The position numbers were made by a program, and so were the translations under genes. A model generated the notes under the pieces. The model made no database searches and had not been told where the DNA came from. It was given only the letters and a program-made list of their open reading frames with translations. 45,366 nt of DNA from an uncultured Elioraea sp. (lineage in GTDB: Bacteria; Pseudomonadota; Alphaproteobacteria; Acetobacterales; Acetobacteraceae), in the NCBI GenBank assembly GCA_937928775.1, contig CALFVI010000059.1, positions 1-45,366 on the forward strand, written 5' to 3'. This document shows, in pieces, positions 36,666 through 44,416 of the stretch (positions within the stretch are counted from its first letter, which is position 1; each line of letters begins with the position of its first letter).

Positions 36666-37712
36666 ATGAAACACCTCGCTGCCGCGGTGTTGGCGACTAC
36701 CCTTGCCGCCCCAGCCTTCGCGCAGCAGGCCCCGCCCCTGCCGCGCACCGAGTTCAACGTGGTCGGCACCATCGGCACGCTGTCGATGTACCAGAACATC
36801 GAGGTGCCGTTCTGGACCCGGACCATTCCCGAGGTTTCGGGTGGCGCGATCCGCGTCCAGCTCCGCCCCTTCACCGAACTCGGCTTCCGCGGGCCCGAGA
36901 TCTTCCGTCTGGTCAGCCAGGGCACGCTCCCCTTCGCCTCGACGGTGCTGAACTACAATTCGGGCGAGGTGCCAATCAACGAGGCGGCGGATCTTGTCGG
37001 CCTCTTCGGTTCGGTCGAGGAACTGAAACGCGGGCTCGATGCGATCCGCGGCCCCTACGCGGAATTCCTGGAACAGCGCCACGGCATCAAGCTTCTTGGT
37101 TTCGGCACCTACCAGGCGCAGCTGATTTACTGCCGCGACGGCTTCACCCAGATCAGCGACCTCAGGGGTCGCAAAATTCGCGCCTCGGGTGCCTCGCAGC
37201 AGGCCTTTGTGCAGTTCATCGGCGCTTCACCCGTCAACATCGCCTTCGCTGAGGTGCAGCCGGCACTCGCTTCGGGCGTGGTCGATTGCGGCATCACCGG
37301 CGCTCTGTCTGGCTATCGCGCGCGCTGGTACGAGGCGGCGCGCTTCCTCTCGCCTTTGCCGGTCAACTTCGCCGTCGTCGGCCATCTCGCCAACCTGCGC
37401 TTCTGGAACGGGCTCGATTCGCGCGTGCGCGACCTTCTTGAGCGCGAGCTGCGCAAGATGGAGGAGGCGATCTTCGAGCAAGCCAAGAACGAGACCGCAA
37501 TCGGCATCGCCTGCAACACCGGCACGGGGCCCTGCCCAGACGGCCAGCCGGCGTCGATGCGGCTTGTTCCGCTCACGCCGGAGGACGAGGCCCTGCGCAA
37601 GCGCGCCTTTGCGGAGGCGGTTCTGCCTGAGTTCGCGCGCCGTTGCGGCGGCGAGTGCATCCGCATCTGGAACGACACCATCGGCAAGTTGGTCGGCGTA
37701 ACCGCACGCTGA
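36666..37712 (+). CDS. dctP: TRAP transporter solute-binding protein (DctP), cysteine-containing
   Basis: The 348-residue precursor has a clear Sec signal (MKHLAAAVLATTLAAPAFAQ) and a DctP-type fold. It has GGAIRVQLRPFTELG, ISDLRGRKIRASGASQQAFVQFIGASPVNIAF, which includes the conserved carboxylate-binding Arg region, and VDCGITGALSGYRARWYEAARF. It carries several cysteines late in the protein (IACNTGTGPCP and RRCGGEC), uncommon for DctP proteins and possibly disulfide-bonded. The ATG at 36666 gives the proper signal peptide; an ATG at 36636 that overlaps the dctM stop would add 10 residues. With dctQ and dctM it forms a complete TRAP system downstream of sucAB. Confidence 0.9.
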   Translation: MKHLAAAVLATTLAAPAFAQQAPPLPRTEFNVVGTIGTLSMYQNIEVPFWTRTIPEVSGGAIRVQLRPFTELGFRGPEIFRLVSQGTLPFASTVLNYNSGEVPINEAADLVGLFGSVEELKRGLDAIRGPYAEFLEQRHGIKLLGFGTYQAQLIYCRDGFTQISDLRGRKIRASGASQQAFVQFIGASPVNIAFAEVQPALASGVVDCGITGALSGYRARWYEAARFLSPLPVNFAVVGHLANLRFWNGLDSRVRDLLERELRKMEEAIFEQAKNETAIGIACNTGTGPCPDGQPASMRLVPLTPEDEALRKRAFAEAVLPEFARRCGGECIRIWNDTIGKLVGVTAR

Positions 37713-37943
37713 TCGGCGCTTGGGGCACGCGGCGTGGCGGCCAGGCGCCGCCGCCTCGGCGCGCCACCCGAAGCCGCGTGCGCGCTCGGGGTGCGCCCCT
37801 TCTCCCGCGCGCGGTCAGCGTGTACACCCTGCGCAACGGGGTAAGGGGCGTGCTCACCCCTGCGGTGGTCGCCCCGGTCCGAACAACCGCGAGGCCGAGG
37901 GGGGGTGACGGCGGCCGGGTTCCGTGGCCATCTCTTGCCCCTG

Positions 37944-38762
37944 ATGGACTTCTCCGAGGACCAGATCCGGCGCTACGCCCGCCACATCCTGCTGCCAGAG
38001 ATCGGCGGCATCGGCCAGGCGCGTCTGTTGGCGTCGCGCGTGCTCGTCGTCGGTGCGGGGGGCTTGGGCTCTCCCGCCCTGCTCTACCTCGCCGCCGCCG
38101 GTGTTGGCACCATTGGGCTCATCGACGACGACGTGGTCGATCTGTCTAATCTGCAGCGGCAGATCGTGCACGACACCGCGGCACTGGGTCGGCCGAAGGT
38201 GGAGAGTGCGGCCGAGCGAATCCGCGCCCTCAACCCTGACGTGACGGTCGAGCCGCACCGCGCGCGGCTTGATGCGACCAACGTGCTCGACCTCGTCTCC
38301 CGCTACGACCTGGTGCTGGACGGGTCGGACAATTTCGCCACCCGCTTCCTGGTGGCGGACGCTTGCCACCTCGCCGGCCGCACGCTCGTCTCGGCGGCTG
38401 TGCTGCGCTTCGAGGGCCAGCTTTCCACCTTCAAGTCGCACCTCGGTCCGCCGCACCCGTGCTACCGCTGCCTCCACCCGACCCCGCCGCCGCCTGGACT
38501 TGTGCCGACCTGCGCCGAGGCCGGTGTGTTCGGTGCCGTCACCGGCGTGCTCGGCGCTCTGCAGGCGACGGAGGCGTTGAAGGAACTGGCAGGCATCGGG
38601 GAGGGTCTGTCCGGCCGCTTGATCCTGTGGGATGCACTTGCCGCCTCCTTCCGCACCGTGCGGCTGCGGCGCGACCCCGCCTGCGCGCTGTGCGGCGAGA
38701 ACCCCACCATCCGCGATCTTTCCGCCCACGCCACCGTTCCCGAACCCGCCTGTCCGGCATGA
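37944..38762 (+). CDS. MoeB/ThiF-family adenylyltransferase
   Basis: The 272-residue E1-like enzyme adenylates the C-terminal glycine of a ubiquitin-like sulfur carrier such as MoaD or ThiS. It begins with the characteristic FSEDQIRRYARHILLPEIGG. It has the ATP-binding GAGGLGSPALLYLAAAG near residue 35, IDDDVVDLSNLQRQ, DGSDNFATR, and two CxxC pairs (CYRC and CALC) that bind zinc. A cysteine in PTCAEAGVFG sits at the catalytic position. There is no C-terminal rhodanese domain. MoeB (molybdopterin) and ThiF (thiamine) cannot be told apart from sequence alone, and no moaD or thiS is nearby. Its stop overlaps the next gene. Confidence 0.88.
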   Translation: MDFSEDQIRRYARHILLPEIGGIGQARLLASRVLVVGAGGLGSPALLYLAAAGVGTIGLIDDDVVDLSNLQRQIVHDTAALGRPKVESAAERIRALNPDVTVEPHRARLDATNVLDLVSRYDLVLDGSDNFATRFLVADACHLAGRTLVSAAVLRFEGQLSTFKSHLGPPHPCYRCLHPTPPPPGLVPTCAEAGVFGAVTGVLGALQATEALKELAGIGEGLSGRLILWDALAASFRTVRLRRDPACALCGENPTIRDLSAHATVPEPACPA

Positions 38763-39235
38763 GCCTCTTTGATCTCCCCCTGCCTGCCCTGCCGCCCCAG
38801 ACCGGGCCGGTGCCAATCGGGATCCTGCTGATTTCCGGCACCTATGAGCGCGCCCATTACGCGCTTGTGCTCGCCACCGCCGCCGCCTCGGTCGGCCGGC
38901 CGGTGATCCTGTTCGCCACCGGCGGCGGCTGCCGCGCCTTCCTCGGCCCGGCCGCTGACGGCACGCCGGGCTGGGCCGCTTTGGAGGCTACCGGCATTGG
39001 CGGGCCGAAGGGGGCGGTCGCCCGCGATGCCTGGCTGCGCGAGAAGGGCGTGGCGGGCTTTGCTGAGCTCCTTGCTTCGGCGAGCGAGCTCGGTGTGCGG
39101 CTGATCGTCTGCGAGGCCGGACTGAAGGCAGAAGGGTTGCGGAAGGAACAGCTCGACCCGGGACTGAACGGCGAGGTCGCTGGCGTGGTGACCTTCCTCG
39201 CCGAGACCGAGGGCGGGCAGATCATTACGCTGTGA
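38759..39235 (+). CDS. DsrE/DsrF-like sulfur-relay family protein
   Basis: The 158-residue protein has the DsrE-like alpha/beta fold pattern: IGILLISGTYERAHYALVLATAAASVGRPVILFATGGG in the first half and LGVRLIVCEAGLKAEGL in the second. The cysteine in IVCEAGL is where DsrE-type proteins hold their persulfide-carrying Cys. The ATG overlaps the stop of the MoeB/ThiF-like gene (ATGA), so the pair is coupled and fits a shared sulfur-transfer role. It lacks dsrF and dsrH partners, so it is not the sulfur-oxidiser complex. The exact partner is unknown. Confidence 0.75.
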   Translation: MSLFDLPLPALPPQTGPVPIGILLISGTYERAHYALVLATAAASVGRPVILFATGGGCRAFLGPAADGTPGWAALEATGIGGPKGAVARDAWLREKGVAGFAELLASASELGVRLIVCEAGLKAEGLRKEQLDPGLNGEVAGVVTFLAETEGGQIITL

Positions 39236-39267
39236 CACGGTGCAGTCCGGCTCGGCGGAGGAACCTG

Positions 39268-39897
39268 ATGCTCCCGGTCCTGCTTGCCCTGGTGGTGCTG
39301 TCACACCCAGCGCAGGCAGAGACCCGGCGAACCGCTGCCCTGCCCCTGCCTCCGCCCTGGCCGGCCGAGCGCGCCTCTACCCCCACGCCGCCTGCGGTGC
39401 CTTTGCCCCCCGTGCCACCCGCCGCTGCCCCGCCTCCGTTGTCGGCCACACCACCCACCTTCACCCGCGGCCCTGTCACGGGTCTGCCGCTGCCGCGCTT
39501 CGCGAGCCTCGGGCGCTCCGAGATCAACCTCCGCGCCGGGCCGGGTACGCGCTTTCCCATCGAATGGACCTACCAGAGGGCTGGCATCCCGGTGGAGATC
39601 TTGCACGAGTCCGATACTTGGCGGCGCGTGCGCGACATCGACGGGGTCGAGGGCTGGGTGCAGCAGGCGCGGCTGTCTGGCCGGCGGACTTTTATCGTGC
39701 GGTCGGGCACGCACACGCTGCACCGCGAAGCTTCCGAACGCTCCGCCGCCGTGGCGCGGGTCGGGGCCGGTGTGGTCGGTCTAATCCGCCGCTGCGAAGC
39801 CTCTTCAGCCTGGTGCGAAGTCGAGGTGCAGGGACGGCGCGGCTATCTGCCTCGGGCGGCGATGTGGGGGGTCTACCCGGGCGAGCAGGTGCGGTGA
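39268..39897 (+). CDS. exported bacterial SH3-domain protein
   Basis: The 209-residue precursor has a Sec signal peptide (ending in HPAQA), a proline-rich stretch (about 30-75) and two bacterial SH3-like repeats. The first is around SEINLRAGPGTRFPIEW and continues to VEGWVQQARLSG; the second runs from TFIVRSGTHTLHREAS to GRRGYLPRAAMWGVY. Such domains usually bind peptidoglycan or other envelope polymers. The ATG at 39268 has a GGAGGAAC ribosome site, which settles it over a GTG at 39232. It follows the DsrE-like gene by 32 bases on the same strand, but no functional link is evident. Confidence 0.82.
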   Translation: MLPVLLALVVLSHPAQAETRRTAALPLPPPWPAERASTPTPPAVPLPPVPPAAAPPPLSATPPTFTRGPVTGLPLPRFASLGRSEINLRAGPGTRFPIEWTYQRAGIPVEILHESDTWRRVRDIDGVEGWVQQARLSGRRTFIVRSGTHTLHREASERSAAVARVGAGVVGLIRRCEASSAWCEVEVQGRRGYLPRAAMWGVYPGEQVR

Positions 39898-39905
39898 GCC
39901 CTGGG

Positions 39906-40490
39906 TCAGAAGTAAAGGCGGCGATGGTCGCCGTCCGATCGGTTGAGCTGCCCCTCGGCAAAGGCCGCCGCCCGTCCCGCCTGAACCGTGGGCGGCAGCT
40001 CCGCCAGGAGCGCAAGCACCTCGGCCTGGGGCTTGCTGAACACCGCCGGCGAGATGGCCGCCGCCGCGCCGGCCTGATCCTCGCGCGCGAGCGCCCCCGC
40101 GGTGGAGACGAGGGCGCGGATCACCGCTTCGGGCGCGGCGTCCGCGCGCACGCCGAGGATGCCGCGCAGCTCCTCGCGCCCCTGCCGCATCAGGATCTGC
40201 GTGAGAGGGCTGATGCCGACGTAACGAAGCCCCTCCAATTCCGCGGCTGCGAACTCGTACTGCGCCACCACCTGCGCTGCCAGAGCCGGCCGGCCCGCAA
40301 GGGCGCCGCGCGAGCGCAGATAGTACGAAGCGGAGGCGACCGACGTGGCAACCGGGTCGGTGCTGATCGCGACCCCGAACAGATCGCCATAGGCGAGGCC
40401 GCGATCGGGCGGCGTTCCGGGGCTCTGCGTGCAGGCGGCAGCGGCGACCAGCAGGGCAGCGAGGCTGACGAGGCGAATGCGGCGACCCAT
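39906..40490 (-). CDS. predicted lipoprotein of unknown function
   Basis: The 194-residue product starts with an arginine-rich signal and a lipoprotein-like AAAC at Cys20. The mature part is mostly alpha-helical and Ala/Leu-rich, with a SYYLRSRGALAG segment near residue 55 and a QAEVLALLAELPPTVQAGRAAA helix late in the protein. I recognise no domain. The ATG at 40490 has an AGAGGG ribosome site. It converges on the SH3 gene with 8 bases between stops and is divergent from the DUF2272 gene, whose proposed start uses the other strand of the same CATG. It may be a small envelope lipoprotein conserved in relatives. Confidence 0.65.
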   Translation of the reverse strand: MGRRIRLVSLAALLVAAAACTQSPGTPPDRGLAYGDLFGVAISTDPVATSVASASYYLRSRGALAGRPALAAQVVAQYEFAAAELEGLRYVGISPLTQILMRQGREELRGILGVRADAAPEAVIRALVSTAGALAREDQAGAAAAISPAVFSKPQAEVLALLAELPPTVQAGRAAAFAEGQLNRSDGDHRRLYF

Positions 40491-41388
40491 GAGGCCCTCT
40501 AACTTGTCGACAGCCACGAAGTTGCGCCACCTGGCTTTCTTGTCCAGACCCCGCTCTCTCTCGGTCTTTGTGCTGGTGGGGCTGGTCGTTGGCTGCGCAA
40601 CGCCGCCGCCTGCTCTGGAAGAGCCGCCCATCCTCTACCCTGCTTCGGCCCGCGAGCGGCTGGTGCGGATTGCGCTCGCCGAATGGGAGGAGTGGGGACG
40701 GCAGTTTACCGACCACACGGGGACGATCACCGCCGCCCCCGGCGAGCCCGCGCGCACCGAGGACGAGGAGCAGGCCTTTCCCGCCCTCGTCGCCTACTGG
40801 TCGGCGATTCCGGGGCGGGAGGCGATTGTCGCCCGCAATCGCGCCAGGCTACGCGTCCTGCAGGGAGGTGGGGTGCCTGATGCCGCGCCATGGACGGACG
40901 TGCCCTGGAGTGCCGCCTTCCTGTCCTTTCTCCTCCGCTCCGCCGGGTTCGACGCGAGGGATGCGCCCTCGGCCGAGGCGCACTGGGTCATCGTTGACCA
41001 CCTGATCGCGCGCGAGACCCGCTTTCCCGGCCGCGCCCCTTTCTCCCCGCACGCCCCTGACTCCCGCCCTGCACGCCCGGGCGATCTCCTATGCGCAACG
41101 CGGGACGCCGCGCGCGGCCGCTACGCCCGCCCTGAGGATCGGGCCGCGGAGCCTGGCAGGCCAATCCCGATGCACTGCGATGTCGTGGTCGGGGTGCGCG
41201 AGGGCGTTGTCGAGGCGATCGGCGGCAATCTCGGAGATGCTGTGCGCCTCATCCTGCTGCCGACGGGACCGGACGGGCGCCTCATCCCCGCCCCGGCCGA
41301 CGCCCCGCCCGCGCCCGCCTGGTTCGTGCTGTTCGAAAACCGCTCAGGCCGTGTGCCTGCCATCGCTGGGCGCGACACGGTTCGGTGA
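40489..41388 (+). CDS. DUF2272-domain lipoprotein
   Basis: The product (299 residues from the ATG at 40489) has a lipoprotein signal with the lipobox LVVGC at Cys36, followed by a DUF2272 domain. Visible family features are a LVRIALAEWEEWG helix near residue 62, PWSAAFLSFLLRSAGF near 140, and MHCDVVVGV with EAIGGNLGDAVRL near 245, which recall a NlpC/CHAP-like Cys-His fold. The start is uncertain: the ATG at 40489 lacks a ribosome site and makes the signal long, while a TTG at 40540 would give a standard 19-residue lipoprotein leader. Function is unknown; a role on cell-wall peptides is only inferred. Confidence 0.72.
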   Translation: MRPSNLSTATKLRHLAFLSRPRSLSVFVLVGLVVGCATPPPALEEPPILYPASARERLVRIALAEWEEWGRQFTDHTGTITAAPGEPARTEDEEQAFPALVAYWSAIPGREAIVARNRARLRVLQGGGVPDAAPWTDVPWSAAFLSFLLRSAGFDARDAPSAEAHWVIVDHLIARETRFPGRAPFSPHAPDSRPARPGDLLCATRDAARGRYARPEDRAAEPGRPIPMHCDVVVGVREGVVEAIGGNLGDAVRLILLPTGPDGRLIPAPADAPPAPAWFVLFENRSGRVPAIAGRDTVR

Positions 41389-42053
41389 GGCCCCTTGGCA
41401 TCCCCACATCCGGTTTCAGCTCCACATTCGCCAACGCCAAAAATCACACCGTGCCGCCGACCCAGCCCTTCCTACCACGACGCGGCCTGCTCGCAGCCCT
41501 CGCCGCGCTCAGTCTTCCGCCGCGTCCCGCCAAACCCTCTCCCTACCGCATCGACGAACGCTTCGGCGCGATCCGCTTTTCCGTCTCCGTGCTCGGGCTG
41601 TTTTCCGTCAGCGGCCGGTTCCTGCGCTTCTTTGGCGACCTCACCCTCGACCCACGTCGGCCAGAGGCGACCGCGATCGCTGTCAGCGTGCCCACGGCGG
41701 ACATCGATCTGCCGCTCGCCGAACAGCGCGACCTCATCCGCTCAGCGGCCTATTTCGACAGCGCCAACTACCCGATCGCGCGCTTCGTCAGCCAAGCCGT
41801 TTCCGTGCTGGCGCCGGACCGCTTCCTAATCGACGGGCTGCTTACCCTGCGCGGCGTGACCAACCCAGTTCGGCTAGAGGCACGGCTGACCGAACGCCGC
41901 CGCGACCCGCAACGCGGCATCGATGTTGCCGACGTGCTGGCCCAGGCGACGGTGAGCCGCTCCGCCTTCGGCATGGTGGCCGATCGGCTGTTGCTGTCCG
42001 ATCGCGTGCGGATCGAGATCCAGGTGCGGATCGAGCTCCCCGATGGCAGCTGA
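41385..42053 (+). CDS. YceI-family periplasmic lipid-binding protein
   Basis: YceI proteins are beta-barrel carriers that bind polyprenyl chains in the periplasm. The mature domain starts at YRIDERFGAIRFSVSVLGLFSVSGRF and includes TADIDLPLAEQRDLIRSAAYFDSANYPIARF and LTLRGVTNPVRL, all typical of the family. A hydrophobic leader (RRGLLAALAALSLPPRP) precedes it. The GTG at 41385 overlaps the upstream stop; a GTG at 41451 would give a normal-length signal peptide and is more plausible, though neither has a clear ribosome site. The last 11 bases overlap the cytochrome b561 gene, a pairing seen in many proteobacteria. Confidence 0.88.
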   Translation: MRPLGIPTSGFSSTFANAKNHTVPPTQPFLPRRGLLAALAALSLPPRPAKPSPYRIDERFGAIRFSVSVLGLFSVSGRFLRFFGDLTLDPRRPEATAIAVSVPTADIDLPLAEQRDLIRSAAYFDSANYPIARFVSQAVSVLAPDRFLIDGLLTLRGVTNPVRLEARLTERRRDPQRGIDVADVLAQATVSRSAFGMVADRLLLSDRVRIEIQVRIELPDGS

Positions 42054-42591
42054 GCCTCCCGCGACGTGGAGCCTGGCGCAACGGCGCCTACACTGGATTA
42101 TCGCCGCCCTCGTCTTCGTCACGGCACTCCTCGGGGTCGCCATGGTGGCGGTGCCGTTCGAGGCGCTGTTCGCCAAGTTCCTGCTCTACCAGGCGCACAA
42201 GAGCCTTGGCCTCGTCGTCTGCACCTGTGCCGCCGCCCAGATCACCTTGCACCTAACGCGCGGCCGCCCGCCGCCCGATCCCTCCCTGCCGACCCTCCAT
42301 CGCAGCGCGGCCGCCTTCGTGCACGGCTTGCTGTTCGCCCTGCTCCTCCTCGTCCCGGTCTCGGGCTTTCTTGCCGCCTCGGCCGCGCCGGCAGCGATCC
42401 CCACGTTGCTGTTCGGCATCGTTCCCATACCGCACCCGCTGGCACCAAGCGAGGCGCTCTACGCCGTGCTTCGCCCCGTTCATCTCGCGCTGATTGCGGC
42501 GCTCAGCGTGCTGGTGCTGGGCCACGCTTCGGCTGCCCTGCTGCACCACCGCCGGGGCCGGCCGGTGCTCCGCCGCATGTGGCGAGGCTGA
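42043..42591 (+). CDS. cytochrome b561-family membrane protein
   Basis: The 182-residue protein has four transmembrane helices and the diheme cytochrome b561 pattern, with histidines in or near the helices at His17 (LHWII), His52 (AHKSLG), His94 (VHGLLF), His147 (VHLAL) and His161. It should carry electrons across or along the inner membrane, probably from quinol. It overlaps the YceI gene by 11 bases, and YceI-cytochrome b561 pairs are common, suggesting joint handling of an isoprenoid such as a quinone. The C-terminal tail is rich in His and Arg (HHRRGRPVLRRMW), as usual for this family. Confidence 0.9.
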   Translation: MAAEPPATWSLAQRRLHWIIAALVFVTALLGVAMVAVPFEALFAKFLLYQAHKSLGLVVCTCAAAQITLHLTRGRPPPDPSLPTLHRSAAAFVHGLLFALLLLVPVSGFLAASAAPAAIPTLLFGIVPIPHPLAPSEALYAVLRPVHLALIAALSVLVLGHASAALLHHRRGRPVLRRMWRG

Positions 42592-42976
42592 GGAAACCCC
42601 GAGCGCAAGATCCGAGGGCGTCGCTTGCAACCACTAGGACGAATGCCTCAGGCGGGCTAAACACCCAAGGTCGTGCTTGGCAGGACCATCGCGTGATCGA
42701 CGGCGGAGAACCGAAGCGGGCGTTGGTCACAGGCGCAAAGTCACACGCAGGGCCGCTGGCGGCGCGCCAGTCGCTGGCCCAACGCCTGTTCTCGACCATG
42801 GGATGGACCACGGAAGGCTTGCTCGCGCGTGCCCGAACGCGCATCTGCCCCTCGAGTTTTCGCCGTCTTGCTCAGGACATCGACGCGCCGATGCCCCGGC
42901 GGGCGCTTGCCCGTCGCCTGGCTCAGCGCCTCGGGCGAGGCATCGCGCGCAGATTTCGGTTCACGATCGAACCAGC
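42592..42976. other. 385-base gap before the sulfatase-like gene
   Basis: No known gene is recognised here. One open frame on the + strand (GTG at 42693 to TGA at 42980, 95 codons) would encode a very basic protein, rich in Arg, with no family resemblance, no good ribosome site and a 4-base overlap with the next gene's GTG. I do not call it as a gene. No repeat or terminator was convincing. Confidence 0.4.
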
Positions 42977-44416
42977 GTGAGCGAGATGTGGCTTGGTCTC
43001 CTTCTCGCTTCGGTCGGCTGGGCGGTGGCGCGGAGGCTGGAGGCGCGCGGCTCCATCGCCGCGATGGTGCTCGACTGGGCGCTGCCTGCGGCGGCCTGGG
43101 CGATCCTGGCGGCGGTCACGGCGCGGCCGGTCGGTTCGGGGCTCGCGGTCGCCGCCCTCGCCATCGCCCTGGCCGTCCTTGCCCGGGTCAAGCGCGCGGG
43201 GGCGGGCGAGACCCTCCTGTTCTCCGACTTCGCCCTTGCCTGGCAGGTGGTCGCCTTCCCGCGCCTCTACCTGCCGTTCGTGCCGCCCTGGGTCGTAGGG
43301 CTTGGCGCCGTCATGTTGGCTGGGGTGGTTTGGGCGCTGGTCGCCGAGCCGCCCTCGTTGAGCGAGACGCAGCGCGCTGTCCTCGCCGTGATTGGTCTGC
43401 TCGTCGGTCGGTTCGCAGCGCGGGAGGCCTCCCACATGCCCATCGCCGGTACGGCTGCAGACTCGGCCGAGTTCGGCCTGTTCGCCACCCTCGTCGGGCA
43501 TGCGCTGCGCGCCCGCCGCGAACGGCCGCGCCGCCGCCGCCGCCTCGCCGTCGCCGCGCCAGCCGCGATCCGACCGCCGGCGCAGCCGCCTCACCTCGTG
43601 CTCGTCCAGGCGACAAGCTTCTGCGACCCCGCGCGGGTGGTGCCGGGGCTTTCCCCCTCTGTGCTGCCGGAGTTCGACCGTCTTCGCCGCCGCGGGGCCG
43701 GAGGGACATTCCATGTGCCAGGGTTCGGCGCCAACCCTATGCGCACCGAGTTCGGCGTCCTGACGGGACTGGGCAGGGCGGAAATCGGGCTGGATGCGTT
43801 GAACCCCTACGCTGCCTTTGCCCGCTCGCCCCTGCCCTCGCTCGCCTCCCGCCTCGGCGCAGCCGGCTGGCGCACGGTGTGCGTGCATCCTTTCGCGGGC
43901 TCCTTCTTCCGCCGCGACCTGGTGATGCCTGCACTCGGTTTCGAGACCTTCCTCGATGCCCGCGCCTTCCCCCGCCCGCCGCGCGGGGCCTTCGTGTCGG
44001 ACGCGGCGCTGGCCGACCTTGCCTGCCGGATGATCGCGGAGGCCGAGGAGCCTCTGTTCCTGTTCCTGATCACGATGGAGAATCACGGGCCCTACCCGGA
44101 ACGCGCTTCGGCGCTCGGCTGGGCGGCTTGGCGGAGCCTTCCCGACAGCCAGCGGCTTGCCGGCTGGCTCGAGGGGCTGGCCCGCACCGATGCGATGCTT
44201 GGCTCCCTCGTCTCCAGCCTCGAGACGTGCGGCAGGCCCTGGGTGTTCGCCGTCTATGGCGACCATCCGCCCGCTTTGCGACGGACCTTCACCGCTCTCA
44301 GCGCGCGGCTCGACCGCACCGACTGGGCGATGGCGCCCGGCGGCGGTGGTGAGACGGCCACGGAGCTCAAGCCCGTCGATCTGCATCGTCGGCTGCTGGC
44401 GGCGGTCGGCGCATGA
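42977..44416 (+). CDS. membrane sulfatase-fold protein, LTA-synthase-like
   Basis: The product (479 residues from the GTG at 42977; 476 from the ATG at 42986) has about five N-terminal membrane helices and then an alkaline-phosphatase/sulfatase-fold domain from about residue 205. Visible motifs are the nucleophile region RTEFGVLTGL, ITMENHGPYP and VYGDHPP, as in LtaS and related phosphoglycerol transferases. The first metal-ligand motif, usually ESF in this family, reads QATSF, so the expected glutamate appears to be threonine. It overlaps the 2-epimerase gene (ATGA), so a role in surface polysaccharide decoration or assembly is likely. Substrate unknown. Confidence 0.8.
   Translation: MSEMWLGLLLASVGWAVARRLEARGSIAAMVLDWALPAAAWAILAAVTARPVGSGLAVAALAIALAVLARVKRAGAGETLLFSDFALAWQVVAFPRLYLPFVPPWVVGLGAVMLAGVVWALVAEPPSLSETQRAVLAVIGLLVGRFAAREASHMPIAGTAADSAEFGLFATLVGHALRARRERPRRRRRLAVAAPAAIRPPAQPPHLVLVQATSFCDPARVVPGLSPSVLPEFDRLRRRGAGGTFHVPGFGANPMRTEFGVLTGLGRAEIGLDALNPYAAFARSPLPSLASRLGAAGWRTVCVHPFAGSFFRRDLVMPALGFETFLDARAFPRPPRGAFVSDAALADLACRMIAEAEEPLFLFLITMENHGPYPERASALGWAAWRSLPDSQRLAGWLEGLARTDAMLGSLVSSLETCGRPWVFAVYGDHPPALRRTFTALSARLDRTDWAMAPGGGGETATELKPVDLHRRLLAAVGA

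Noticed and set aside
42693-42980. Possible 95-codon basic protein before the sulfatase-like gene
   Set aside because: GTG start without ribosome site, Arg-rich composition typical of random high-GC frames, and no family resemblance.
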